Below are positions 1 through 7,660 of a stretch of 64,000 nucleotides of DNA, in pieces. A program made the translations under genes and the position numbers. Numbering within the stretch: position 1 is the first letter of the stretch; every line of letters begins with the position of its first letter. The stretch covers positions 3,723,596-3,787,595 of the forward strand of contig NZ_LGHP01000001.1 in assembly GCF_001280845.1 (NCBI RefSeq). Reading direction: 5' to 3'. Below the pieces are notes generated by a model. It searched no databases. It was given only the letters and a program-made list of their open reading frames with translations, and was not told where the DNA came from. This stretch comes from Bacillus sp. FJAT-28004 (GTDB taxonomy: Bacteria; Bacillota; Bacilli; Paenibacillales; Paenibacillaceae).

Positions 1-104
1 GTCTAAATATTTTTATGTATCTGGTTTATAACTCGACAGAAGTTCTATTGCAAGCTTGATATAATCTAGTTAACTCTTAATACTAGTTTGGGGGGAATGG
101 AAGA

Positions 105-386
105 ATGGAAGCTATTCTATTATTCATCTGGAATCTAATGATGGTATTCAAACAGGATAATGCAAATCAGGCCGATAAAGGTAAACCAGCCTGTCTTGGC
201 ATAATCTATTCGTTTGAAGCGTACTTGATTGAGAAACAATCCATATCCGTATTGCCAGATAGTCAAAAGAAAAATGAGCCATTGCAACCGTTCATCCCCA
301 TACAGAAAAGCCCGCAACGCAACCCGCGTACCGAATGGCAGATTTGGTGCGAGAATAATAAAATGTTGTTCCAGAGCGCCGCTTAG
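105..386 (+). CDS. Small protein of unknown function, tandem paralog A (93 aa)
   Basis: I do not recognise this family. The start at 105 has a G-rich Shine-Dalgarno (GGGGGG, 90-95). The protein has a hydrophobic N-terminus containing F-x-WNL (about residues 7-11), a polar middle, and the tail EWQIWCENNKMLFQS near its C-terminus. The next gene encodes a protein of the same length sharing WNL, IYS, KQ, VLP, NPR and this whole tail, so the pair is a tandem duplication under selection and the reading frame is real. A good -10 (TATAAT, 60-65) lies upstream, but I see no convincing -35. No lipobox or signal-peptidase site is obvious. Both genes lie outside the duplicated rlmH 3' end at 918, so they may belong to a flanking accessory island. 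Confidence 0.6.
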   Translation: MEAILLFIWNLMMVFKQDNANQADKGKPACLGIIYSFEAYLIEKQSISVLPDSQKKNEPLQPFIPIQKSPQRNPRTEWQIWCENNKMLFQSAA

Positions 387-458
387 CATTAACGTAAAGT
401 TAGATCGCTCTAATTGTTGCATAATAAAACATAGACTGTGAATTGCTAGTGGTGTGAC

Positions 459-470
459 TTGGTTAACCAA
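459..470. repeat. Perfect 12-bp palindrome before paralog B
   Basis: TTGGTTAACCAA is a perfect palindrome lying 11 bases before the Shine-Dalgarno of the second 93-aa gene. It could be an operator, but nothing further supports this. Confidence 0.35.
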
Positions 471-495
471 TTTACAATTGAGAGGAATGAAATAA

Positions 496-777
496 ATGAA
501 AACAATTTTCTTCTTTTTCTGGAATCTTATACTGGGAATCAAACGAGTCCATATCAAACAGCTTCATAAGGAAACAACATGTCCCGTTTTAATCTATTCG
601 ATTGAAGAGCATATGATAAGGAAACAAACGGCAGCCGTCTTGCCAAGTAGGCGGAATCAGCATTGCATTAAGCTGCAGCAACCGCTCCCTATGCAGAAAG
701 ACCTTCAAAACAACCCCCGGGCCGAATGGCAGATTTGGTGCGAGAACAATAAGATGTTGTTCCAAAGTTCCGCTTGA
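496..777 (+). CDS. Small protein of unknown function, tandem paralog B (93 aa)
   Basis: Paralog of the gene at 105-386 and exactly the same length. The start has an AGAGGA Shine-Dalgarno (481-486) nine bases upstream. The N-terminus is very hydrophobic (a run of four Phe then WNL). Fifteen consecutive residues near the C-terminus (EWQIWCENNKMLFQS) are identical to paralog A, while the middle has diverged strongly. That pattern suggests the Trp/Cys-containing tail is the functional part. The corresponding DNA differs mostly at third codon positions, as expected for purifying selection. No function can be assigned. Confidence 0.6.
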   Translation: MKTIFFFFWNLILGIKRVHIKQLHKETTCPVLIYSIEEHMIRKQTAAVLPSRRNQHCIKLQQPLPMQKDLQNNPRAEWQIWCENNKMLFQSSA

Positions 778-917
778 GAAGCTATATGCAGATTGGAATT
801 AAGAATTTATTGAGTGAGTTATACTTCTCATTATCGGCCTGATCCAACTCATTTTACAATCCACTCTTTATCTCTTTTACAGTCCCAATGCTATACCAAA
901 AAATATTTAGCCGTCAT

Positions 918-934
918 TTGTGATAGGGTTCTCC
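918..934. repeat. Partial copy of the rlmH 3' end; possible attachment-site remnant
   Basis: TTGTGATAGGGTTCTCC matches 3229-3245, inside the last codons of rlmH, at 16 of 17 positions and in the same orientation. Read on the minus strand it encodes GEPYHK followed by a TGA stop; rlmH itself ends GEPYHK. The rest of rlmH is absent, so this is a short direct repeat bracketing the ABC-F segment rather than a gene copy. Staphylococcal SCC elements integrate at exactly these codons of rlmH (orfX), so a recombinase-generated att pair is the simplest reading. No recombinase gene is visible in the window. Confidence 0.5.
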
Positions 935-1050
935 GTATCATCTATAGAGCGAAGTCGAAAGGTACCTATTTTACTGACACCATGCATTCCTACATGACAA
1001 TTACTATGTTCGAAACCCGTGCAATCCCGGCGGGGCGTCGTGTCTCTAAT

Positions 1051-1088
1051 CAAAAATCAAAAAGCCCCTGAAACTTAATGTCTCAGAG
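1051..1088 (-). terminator. Intrinsic terminator, minus strand
   Basis: GCCTCTGA and its near-complement GCCCCTGA form an 8-bp stem (one G-U pair). On the minus strand it is followed by TTTTTGATTTTT. It ends transcription coming from the discoidin-like fragment or the ABC-F gene. Confidence 0.6.
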
Positions 1089-1123
1089 GCAATAAATCTT
1101 TACTATTACATAAGTCGCAAGGG

Positions 1124-1252
1124 TTATGTCGTAAAACTAGGTTCGTATGCCTCAAACTCATAAATCCTTGCTGCAAGGTTGGTGGTTTGCGTAGGTGCCG
1201 TAACGTTCAACTTGATAAGTGAACCATTGACCACGGCAAGAGCTATCAAGAA
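1124..1252 (-). pseudogene. C-terminal fragment of a discoidin (F5/8 type C)-like domain
   Basis: The minus strand encodes about 42 residues ending ARIYEFEAYEPS and containing LIKLNVTAPTQ. This matches the usual last strands of secreted F5/8 type C (CBM32-like) carbohydrate-binding domains. There is no start codon of its own or upstream domain. Homology stops abruptly at a perfect 20-bp inverted repeat (1253-1311) that supplies the unrelated first 26 codons of the open frame. It is therefore a decayed 3' remnant of a larger gene, probably left by rearrangement in this accessory segment. The family assignment rests on motif appearance only. Confidence 0.45.
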
Positions 1253-1311
1253 ATCAATGCAGTAAAAAGACACTGAGCTTCTATTCATCAATGTCTTTTT
1301 ACTGCATTGAT
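1253..1311. repeat. Perfect 20-bp inverted repeat, 19-nt loop
   Basis: ATCAATGCAGTAAAAAGACA (1253-1272) has its exact reverse complement at 1292-1311. There is no U-run after either arm, so it is not a classic terminator. It sits at the breakpoint of the discoidin-like fragment. It may be an inverted duplication made during a rearrangement or the end of a small non-autonomous element. Confidence 0.7.
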
Positions 1312-1402
1312 ACTTTTCCATCAACATCATGTTTCATCGTTGAATTCGGACTAATTCACTTTAGCAATATTCTTGTAATCATTTTAATTAGAGGGTTGTA
1401 AT

Positions 1403-3142
1403 TTAAAGCAACTTAATCAGCGCTTCTAGCTCATCAACTAATACTTTTGCAAGTTCAAAATCAGTATTTTTTAAAGCCAATTCTATTTTCATTTCAATTG
1501 ATTTTTTATTTTGTTCAGTTTCTAAATAGTCTTTATCAAAATGACTAGCATAAATCATCTGTCTAAATTCTCGCATACTCATTTTTCTAATCGTCTTATC
1601 GTCAATGATTAATACATAATCCATACCATTTACAACAGAATAGAAATCATGAGATATCATGAGAATCGCACCTTTATAGTCTGCAATGGCTTTTTCCAGC
1701 GCGATTTGTGTATAGGTGTCTAAATGGCTTGTCGGTTCATCAAGAAGCAATACGTTTGCTTTACTGCCAGAAACTTTAGCCAACTGAAGAATATTTCTTT
1801 CTCCACCAGATAGAGATGCTATCTTTTGATTAAGGATTTCTCCTTCAAAGCCATAGTTTGCAATATACGATCTGATCTCATCATAAGTGTTAAACCCAGC
1901 ATCAATGAATTCTTCAAGAATTGTATTAGAATCCTCTAGCATTTCACCTTGAAGTTGAGATAAATAAGCCACTTTAGCATCCGCATTTATTTCAATGGAA
2001 TCATGATTATTGTTAAACATTTCTCGGAGTAACGTCGTTTTTCCAGTACCATTCGCACCGATAAGAGCTACTTTATCAGTAGATTTTATCTCAAAGTTAA
2101 CATTCTCTAACAGCAACTCATCAAAGGCTACACTATAATTATTGACATTTACAACAATGCTGTCTTCAATCTCATGATCAATATCGAAACTGATTATCGG
2201 TTGCTTAATATCAACAAATGGGGCTTTAAGTCTACGCGCTTCCAATCTCTCTTGAAACCTAACTCTAGCTTTTAACGCTCTTCCTCTAGATGCTTCAGAA
2301 TTATAGGTTGCGATCGCTCTAAGATTATCGATAATGTTCTCGTTTCTTTCAATTTCTTCTTTCTCAGCGACTGTGAGTTCCTGTAACTCAATTTTAGTCT
2401 GAAGTAATGAGAAGTTATACTCAATATATCGCCCTTCAAACTCTTGGATCTCCATGTTTTCAAGGTGTATTATTTTGTTGAAACAATGATTCAATAGATA
2501 TCGGTTGTGGGTAACAACTAGCAGTATTCCTTTGTGAGCATTAATAAGATTTTTAAGCGCATTTAGGTTTTCAAAATCTAAAAATACATCGGGTTCATCC
2601 ATAATCATTAAGTCGGGACTAATAAGCATTTCCTTCATCACTTGAATAAGTTTGAATTCCCCACCACTCAGGTCGGATACTCTAAGATCTTTTAGCTTCA
2701 TGAGGTTTGCTAAATTTAGTTTCTTATTAATGTTGCTTTCAAAATTATCGCCGCCGATTGAATCAAATGCGTCTAAAGCTAATTGATACTTTTCGAGTAG
2801 CGGCTCCATATCCGATGATGTTTCCATTTCGGTACAAATAGATTGTATTTCATTTTGTATCTTAATAAATTCTTCTCCGATATATTCAAAAACGGTTGTT
2901 TCTTTCGTTTGGTCTAGATGTGAGAATTGACTTACATACCCGAGTGTACAAGATGGTTCCATCTCTAACTTGCCCTCGAACAAATATCTTTCTGGATCCA
3001 TCAGTATATCTATCAGTGTACTTTTCCCACTGCCACTTGTTCCTATAAAAGCACAATGCTGTGCCTCTTCTAACGTAAATGAAATGTTTTTATATAGTTC
3101 TTTTTGTGGAAATGAGAAGGATAAGTTTTCAACTTTTATCAT
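1403..3142 (-). CDS. ABC-F ATPase, probable ribosome-protection type (579 aa)
   Basis: Two ABC domains lie on one chain with no membrane segments, which is the ABC-F layout. Domain 1 has Walker A GTSGSGKST (34-42), signature LSGGE (158-162) and Walker B ending MDEP (181-184). Domain 2 has GANGTGKTT (362-370), SGGER and LLLDEPTSHLD. A charged linker of about 75 residues (240-315) contains the basic RGRALKARVRF stretch that reaches into the ribosome in this family. Members either protect ribosomes from antibiotics such as lincosamides, pleuromutilins and streptogramin A, or act in translation quality control; the sequence alone does not decide. I start it at 3142, where AAAGG lies seven bases upstream. 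The gene is visibly more AT-rich than rlmH beside it and lies between two copies of the rlmH terminus, so it looks acquired. Confidence 0.85.
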   Translation of the reverse strand: MIKVENLSFSFPQKELYKNISFTLEEAQHCAFIGTSGSGKSTLIDILMDPERYLFEGKLEMEPSCTLGYVSQFSHLDQTKETTVFEYIGEEFIKIQNEIQSICTEMETSSDMEPLLEKYQLALDAFDSIGGDNFESNINKKLNLANLMKLKDLRVSDLSGGEFKLIQVMKEMLISPDLMIMDEPDVFLDFENLNALKNLINAHKGILLVVTHNRYLLNHCFNKIIHLENMEIQEFEGRYIEYNFSLLQTKIELQELTVAEKEEIERNENIIDNLRAIATYNSEASRGRALKARVRFQERLEARRLKAPFVDIKQPIISFDIDHEIEDSIVVNVNNYSVAFDELLLENVNFEIKSTDKVALIGANGTGKTTLLREMFNNNHDSIEINADAKVAYLSQLQGEMLEDSNTILEEFIDAGFNTYDEIRSYIANYGFEGEILNQKIASLSGGERNILQLAKVSGSKANVLLLDEPTSHLDTYTQIALEKAIADYKGAILMISHDFYSVVNGMDYVLIIDDKTIRKMSMREFRQMIYASHFDKDYLETEQNKKSIEMKIELALKNTDFELAKVLVDELEALIKLL

Positions 3143-3225
3143 AGTATTACCTTTCTTATAACTAAAATGGTGACTATTATTGGATGTATTGCTCCGATTC
3201 GAGTTGAACAATAAAAACTTGCCAT
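3139..3225 (-). CDS. 28-codon upstream ORF coupling rlmH to the ABC-F gene
   Basis: Its ATG overlaps the rlmH stop (TAATG) and its TGA overlaps the ABC-F start (ATGA). Ribosomes finishing rlmH could thus re-initiate on it and then on the ABC-F gene. The product ([11 protein letters not shown]...VIRKVIL) is unlike any protein I know. Leader peptides control several antibiotic-resistance ABC-F genes. This could be one, or just the open frame created at the integration junction. It has no Shine-Dalgarno of its own. Confidence 0.4.
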   Translation of the reverse strand: MASFYCSTRIGAIHPIIVTILVIRKVIL

Positions 3226-3704
3226 TACTTGTGATAGGGTTCCCCACGATTTATCTTCACTCCGCGATAAATCTGCTCAATCAGCACCAGACGCATCAGC
3301 TGGTGCGGCAAGGTCATGCGCCCAAAGCTCAGCTTCTGCTGGGCGCGCTTAAGCACAGCGGGAGCAAGGCCTGTGCTCCCGCCAATAACAAAAGCCACGT
3401 GGCTGCGCCCATACGTGGCTAATTTATCGAGCTGGCCCGCGAGATCCTCGCTTGACCAGAGCTCGCCATCCAGCGCGAGCGCGACAACGTGCGCATCAGG
3501 CTTCAGCTGCGCTAGAAGCCTCTCGCCCTCTCGCTCGCGCACAATCGCTTCCTCCGCCGGACTCATCGTCTCCGGCGCCTTCTCATCGGGCACTTCCGTG
3601 AGCGTAAGCTTCACGTAAGGCCCTAACCGCTTGGCATATTCCGCTATGCCGAGCACTAAGTACTTTTCTTTCAGCTTACCAACAGCAGCTATCTGTATAT
3701 GCAT
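3225..3704 (-). CDS. rlmH: 23S rRNA (pseudouridine1915-N3)-methyltransferase RlmH
   Basis: A SPOUT-class enzyme that methylates pseudouridine 1915 in helix 69 of 23S rRNA, using S-adenosylmethionine. The 159 aa are the normal length. Family marks are [15 protein letters not shown] at the start, the cofactor-knot stretch FVIGGSTGL, and the invariant C-terminus RGEPYHK. It follows the htrA and CxxH genes, the usual order downstream of walJ in this group. Its last codons are repeated at 918-934, marking it as a likely integration target. It is GC-richer than the ABC-F gene behind it. Confidence 0.97.
   Translation of the reverse strand: MHIQIAAVGKLKEKYLVLGIAEYAKRLGPYVKLTLTEVPDEKAPETMSPAEEAIVREREGERLLAQLKPDAHVVALALDGELWSSEDLAGQLDKLATYGRSHVAFVIGGSTGLAPAVLKRAQQKLSFGRMTLPHQLMRLVLIEQIYRGVKINRGEPYHK
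3229..3245. repeat. rlmH-terminal repeat, partner of 918-934
   Basis: TTGTGATAGGGTTCCCC covers codons GEPYHK at the rlmH 3' end and matches 918-934 with one mismatch. Together they bracket about 2.3 kb carrying the ABC-F gene and the discoidin-like fragment. Confidence 0.5.
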
Positions 3705-3813
3705 GCCTTACACTTCCCTTTATAATCTAGGATGAATTCTTCAGTCCGATATGCTCTCCAGACATGAATACCCTCTAGATCCATTCTTTATATCTGTTCT
3801 TCCCTAAATTCAG

Positions 3814-3981
3814 CTAAACCACCAAAAAAGTAGCTGGTTCTTCACAAAAATCACATTTGCGCGGTGGATCCCAGTCTGCGAATTGTGTTTCTTTCAGATC
3901 TACTACGTCTGGCGCATCCTCATACTCATCTACAAAACGGTCCAATGCCTTTTCAATATGTTCTTTACATACACAATACAT
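3814..3981 (-). CDS. CxxH/CxxC mini-protein (55 aa)
   Basis: The minus strand encodes 55 residues beginning MYCVCKEHIEKALDRF, followed by an acidic middle and PPRKCDFCEEPATFLVV at the end. The CxxH motif (C5-H8) and CxxC motif (C43-C46) suggest a single structural zinc site. I recognise it as the short CxxH/CxxC protein commonly found next to rlmH in Bacillales; its function is unknown. An AGGAAG ribosome site lies about ten bases before the ATG. It lies between htrA and rlmH on the same strand. Confidence 0.85.
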   Translation of the reverse strand: MYCVCKEHIEKALDRFVDEYEDAPDVVDLKETQFADWDPPRKCDFCEEPATFLVV

Positions 3982-4206
3982 CGTCTGCACGCTTCCTATC
4001 CCTAGTTGATGGTCGTCCTAATTGTCTATACACAGCATATCAGAAAACGCCTCTCCATGTGAAGACGACAAATTCCGTATATCTTTCGCTAATAACTGAC
4101 TGAATTTTTTTCTTAACATTTCTCCGCCCGTTCACTATCACCATTTTCATCCTATCATTATCTCCGTATTATCCCTCTCTCAGTATCCTTCCCCGCTTCC
4201 ACCCAT
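3982..4206. other. Intergenic, no gene seen
   Basis: No plausible small ORF or hairpin was found between the htrA terminator and the CxxH gene. It should hold the promoter for the CxxH-rlmH pair on the minus strand, but I could not pick it out. Confidence 0.4.
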
Positions 4207-4252
4207 AAAAAAACCGCAGCACACAAATGGTTTCCCATTTGTATACCACGGC
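4207..4252 (-). terminator. Intrinsic terminator of htrA
   Basis: On the minus strand a 17-bp stem (CCGTGGTATACAAATGG with CCATTTGTGTGCTGCGG, several G-U pairs) is followed by seven T. It separates htrA from the CxxH-rlmH pair. Confidence 0.85.
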
Positions 4253-4303
4253 TCCTTCAAACTATTCATCGATTTCCTTCTCGACAAGCTTTAACTTTCC
4301 AAC

Positions 4304-5680
4304 TTACTCTTCGTCTTCCTTCTCAGCCAACTTAAACTTCGTAACCTTCAGCTTACCATCCCGGTAAAAGCTAATTTCTATCTCGTCGCCGATCTTTTTC
4401 TGTTGGTACAAATATTTGCGAAGCTCCATCGTGCTGCTGATCGACTCGCGATCCAGCTTAATGATCACGTCATTGAATAGCAGACCTGCATCCTTAGCAG
4501 GACCAACCGCTTCAAGCACGATTACGCCATCGAAGACTTCGTCTGGTAACGTAAGCTTCTGTCCGCCCTCGAGAACCTGCTCATCGCCTGCATCAGCCTC
4601 TTCTTCGTCATGAGGAACATCGCCTTCTGGCAAAATTCCGCCTTCGCCAGCATTGCCGTATGCATCCTCAAAGTCCTGCTGCTCCCAATACTGCTCCAAA
4701 TCCATGGTGTACACACCAAGATATGGACGCGGTACATGACCAAGCTTGATTAAGCTTTCAACGATTGGCATAGCCAGATTGATTGGGATAGCGAATCCGA
4801 TGCCTTCTACGCCGAGATCAGCTATTTTCATACTGTTGATCCCTACTACGCGTCCGTTCAAATCAATGAGCGGTCCGCCGCTGTTGCCTTGGTTTATCGA
4901 AGCATCAATTTGAATAACCTCTTGCTCCCAGTCGTACACGCCATCTTGATTGAGCGATACAGGCACGATCTGTTTCGTCTTGCTCACGCTGCCCGTTGTC
5001 ACAGACTCTCCGAGCCCAAGCGGGTTCCCGATCGCAATAATATATTCAGCAGGGCGAAGCGCCGACGAATCGCCAATTTCTGCAACAACATCTATTCCCT
5101 TAGCGTCGATTTCAAGTACAGCAAGATCGGTAATTTGATCTTTTCCGACAATGCGAGCCTCACGCGCTTCTCCGTTCATCAGCACTACCTTAACCGCCTG
5201 CGCCTGATCGATGACATGGTAATTCGTAATAATGATCGCTTTGCCATCCTTCTTGCTAATGATGACGCCAGAGCCTACACCCGCTTCGCGCAGCGTACCT
5301 TTACCTTCCTCATTTTCCGGCTGCGCTTTGCCGTTTCCGATTCCGAGAGAAAACATCTGCAGATTAATGACGCTTACGACGGCCGGTCTTACTTTCGCTG
5401 AAGCCTGTATAGGACGTTCAAGCGGATCAACCACTTGAATACCTCCGGTAACCGCAGCAGCTCCGCCGCCGCTGTTCGTACCGCCGCCTCCGCCAAAGAC
5501 GACGCCGAACAACAACGTTGCGGCTACCGCGCTTGTAATAGAGGATACAAATGCAATACGGACGGTGGACCACTTGCGCCCACCGCTTTTATATCGAAAA
5601 GCAAAGTCTTCCTTCTTACTCTCGCGAGCAGCACGCTTGGAAACTTTGGTTGAATAAAAATCGTCGTCGAATAAGCTCAT
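4304..5680 (-). CDS. htrC: HtrA-like membrane-anchored serine protease (458 aa)
   Basis: DegP/HtrA-family protease, the counterpart of HtrC (YyxA) that follows walJ in Bacillus subtilis. It has a short cytoplasmic tail and one transmembrane helix (FVSSITSAVAATLLFGVVF), then a glycine-rich linker. The trypsin-like domain shows the triad in NYHVID (His), TDLAVLEID (Asp) and GNSGGPL (Ser). A C-terminal PDZ domain follows. Between protease and PDZ is a long acidic insert (DEEEADAGDEQ). I start it at 5680, where AGAGGAG lies eight bases upstream; the open frame extends 11 codons further without a ribosome site. It likely degrades or regulates misfolded envelope proteins. The region after the stop codes, in frame, for a second copy of the C-terminal tail. 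Confidence 0.9.
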   Translation of the reverse strand: MSLFDDDFYSTKVSKRAARESKKEDFAFRYKSGGRKWSTVRIAFVSSITSAVAATLLFGVVFGGGGGTNSGGGAAAVTGGIQVVDPLERPIQASAKVRPAVVSVINLQMFSLGIGNGKAQPENEEGKGTLREAGVGSGVIISKKDGKAIIITNYHVIDQAQAVKVVLMNGEAREARIVGKDQITDLAVLEIDAKGIDVVAEIGDSSALRPAEYIIAIGNPLGLGESVTTGSVSKTKQIVPVSLNQDGVYDWEQEVIQIDASINQGNSGGPLIDLNGRVVGINSMKIADLGVEGIGFAIPINLAMPIVESLIKLGHVPRPYLGVYTMDLEQYWEQQDFEDAYGNAGEGGILPEGDVPHDEEEADAGDEQVLEGGQKLTLPDEVFDGVIVLEAVGPAKDAGLLFNDVIIKLDRESISSTMELRKYLYQQKKIGDEIEISFYRDGKLKVTKFKLAEKEDEE

Positions 5681-5842
5681 TACTATCGCTCCTCTCAATG
5701 TCTCGGACATCAAGACTATTTTTTTTTCAATCTAGGAATGTTTTCGGAAGAAATGACTAAAATAATAATAGATTGAGACGATGCTTATCAAATGTTTTTC
5801 AATCCGCTTCAAAAGTCGTTCCACCAAAGGAGAAATGCTAAG

Positions 5843-6064
5843 ATGAAAGCCAAAACGCCTGTAGCTTGGGAGCATGTTCAGCTTGCTGCAAAACTAGCGG
5901 ATTTAAAGGATGATCACTACCGTACCGTTCTCACCTTAAGTGCGATGCTAGAGTTATTCATAGATAAGGGTATCCTTACTAGAGAAGAGCTAAGCGCTAA
6001 GGCTGATGCGCTTGACGCACAGCTGGAGTCACTTATTTCTGCTTCACTACATCCCATGACGTAG
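5843..6064 (+). CDS. Conserved small protein, function unknown (73 aa)
   Basis: A mostly helical soluble protein containing WEHVQLAAKLADLKDD and a C-terminal GILTREELSAKADALDAQL helix. The latter resembles the short helical region seen in nitrile-hydratase accessory or beta-subunit-like proteins, but that is only a resemblance. The start at 5843 has AAAGGAG ten bases upstream. It is divergent from htrA and convergent with walJ, overlapping the walJ 3' end by 32 bases. Confidence 0.65.
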   Translation: MKAKTPVAWEHVQLAAKLADLKDDHYRTVLTLSAMLELFIDKGILTREELSAKADALDAQLESLISASLHPMT

Positions 6065-6839
6065 GTCGGTCGTGATAGGTTGCGCGCAGCGGATGTTCTT
6101 CTTTCTTATAAAATATTCCATGATCCTCTAATATAGTATTCACGGTCAACATGGCCAAATCCATTAGATTATGATCAAGGCTCAAATGAGCCAAATAAAC
6201 GCGTTTTGTTCGATCTGTCATGAGCTCTAGCAGTGCTTCGCCTGCTGCCACATTTGATAAATGGCCAACATCGCTCAATATTCGACGCTTCGTATTCCAC
6301 GGGTATCGCCCCATGCGAAGCATCTCCGTATCATGATTGGCCTCAAGCACAAGTACATCCGAATCAATAATTTGACGTTTGACCTTTTCGCTTACATACC
6401 CAAGATCCGTTGCGAGACTCAGCTTCTCACCATTCTCTACAAAACAATAACCTACAGGCTCTGCCGCATCATGCGAGATCGGATACGATTGAATAGCCAT
6501 TGAACCGAGGTTCACCTCTTCACCTGTTTCCATAAACACTCGCTTCTCTGGAGCAATCGTGCCAACATGTCTCTCCATTGCAGCCCACGTTGCCTCATTC
6601 GCATAAATGGGCAAATCATACTTTCTTGCAAAAGCGCCCAATCCCTTTATATGATCGGAATGCTCATGCGTGACGAACAGCCCGTCCAATTGATGGCCCG
6701 TCACTCCACGCTCGCGCATGAGTTCATCCAGCTTCTTCGCGCTCATACCCGCATCAACGATCACCATCTTGTCATTTCCCTGCACGATGGTTGCATTGCC
6801 CGTCGAACCGCTTCCTAGTACTGTAAATCGAAGTCCCAT
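6033..6839 (-). CDS. walJ: WalJ, metallo-beta-lactamase-fold hydrolase
   Basis: MBL-fold protein with the metal-binding motif THEHSDHIKGL and a later Asp/His set (SHDAAEPVG, LAHLSLDHN). The 268 aa match WalJ (YycJ) of the WalRK operon, which has been linked to coordinating division and DNA replication, possibly as a nuclease or phosphodiesterase. It is the fifth gene of walRKHIJ here. A weak AGGA lies before the start. Confidence 0.93.
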   Translation of the reverse strand: MGLRFTVLGSGSTGNATIVQGNDKMVIVDAGMSAKKLDELMRERGVTGHQLDGLFVTHEHSDHIKGLGAFARKYDLPIYANEATWAAMERHVGTIAPEKRVFMETGEEVNLGSMAIQSYPISHDAAEPVGYCFVENGEKLSLATDLGYVSEKVKRQIIDSDVLVLEANHDTEMLRMGRYPWNTKRRILSDVGHLSNVAAGEALLELMTDRTKRVYLAHLSLDHNLMDLAMLTVNTILEDHGIFYKKEEHPLRATYHDRPTSWDVVKQK

Positions 6840-6872
6840 AATTGCGTTTTCCTGTCCCTTCTCCTGCTCCCG

Positions 6873-7628
6873 TTAACGTAAACCGTTCGCTGCCGCTTCC
6901 CCTTGCTCATCATCCGTTGCAACCTCTCCGCTGATCGCATGCACATAAAACAGATGACCATCCTCCAGCATAACCCGCCATGATGGCACCGACACTTGCC
7001 TCTCCGAATCGAAGATTTGGCCTTTATAGCCAAGCTGAATATCGGTAATCACAGCACCATCCGGTAAATAAGTTTCGATCAAGCTCGCTACAACCTTTGC
7101 GGCTGGCAGCACCTGCTTCGCTTCACCCGATCCTAGCAGCTCTACACGATCCTGCAGAAAGGAAGTAATTTTCTGATCCTTAATATAAAGCTTCAGCTTC
7201 ACATCGAACATCGGACGTCCTTCTACTACTCTATAAAAAACAAACTCGCCTACGCTGCTGTTCAGCACATCAAATGCATATTGATCAAGCTCAGGTATAC
7301 GATCCCCAAGTGTTTTAATTAATTCTTTTTTGGAATAGACGATCGTACTATCCACGGGTTCTTTCAATATGACCGGCTCCGCATTTTTCCGGCTGTCAGA
7401 GTGAAGCAAATACGTTAAATCCTTTAGCTCAGGTGTCTCCAGCGACAGATTGGCTTCTAACGAAATACGCTTCTGCTGCATGAGCTGTATCTTATCCTGC
7501 GGCAGCTCTGCCGTATTTACATTAATGTTCAACTGTTCCCTGATATCCAGCCAAAGCTGATAACCAAGTAGTACATTGAGCAATAAAAACGAAATAATAA
7601 GCACGTTTTTCGCTCGTCCCCAATCCAA
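6873..7628 (-). CDS. walI: WalI, regulator of WalK (YycI)
   Basis: The 251-aa protein starts MDWGRAKNVLIISFLLLNVLLGYQ: a short cytoplasmic tail, one transmembrane helix, then an extracellular YycH/YycI-type fold. In Bacillus WalI and WalH contact WalK in the membrane and restrain its kinase. It lies 32 bases after walH. Confidence 0.93.
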   Translation of the reverse strand: MDWGRAKNVLIISFLLLNVLLGYQLWLDIREQLNINVNTAELPQDKIQLMQQKRISLEANLSLETPELKDLTYLLHSDSRKNAEPVILKEPVDSTIVYSKKELIKTLGDRIPELDQYAFDVLNSSVGEFVFYRVVEGRPMFDVKLKLYIKDQKITSFLQDRVELLGSGEAKQVLPAAKVVASLIETYLPDGAVITDIQLGYKGQIFDSERQVSVPSWRVMLEDGHLFYVHAISGEVATDDEQGEAAANGLR

Positions 7629-7660
7629 TCGCCTTCACCTCCTGCCCTTGCATCCTATTT

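Noticed and set aside
135..557. 140-residue minus-strand open frame over the tandem small genes
   Set aside because: Antisense to two paralogous genes that both have ribosome sites; no ribosome site of its own and odd composition.
814..1071. 85-codon plus-strand open frame
   Set aside because: Runs through the rlmH-like repeat and the minus-strand terminator region, lacks a good ribosome site and shows no family marks.
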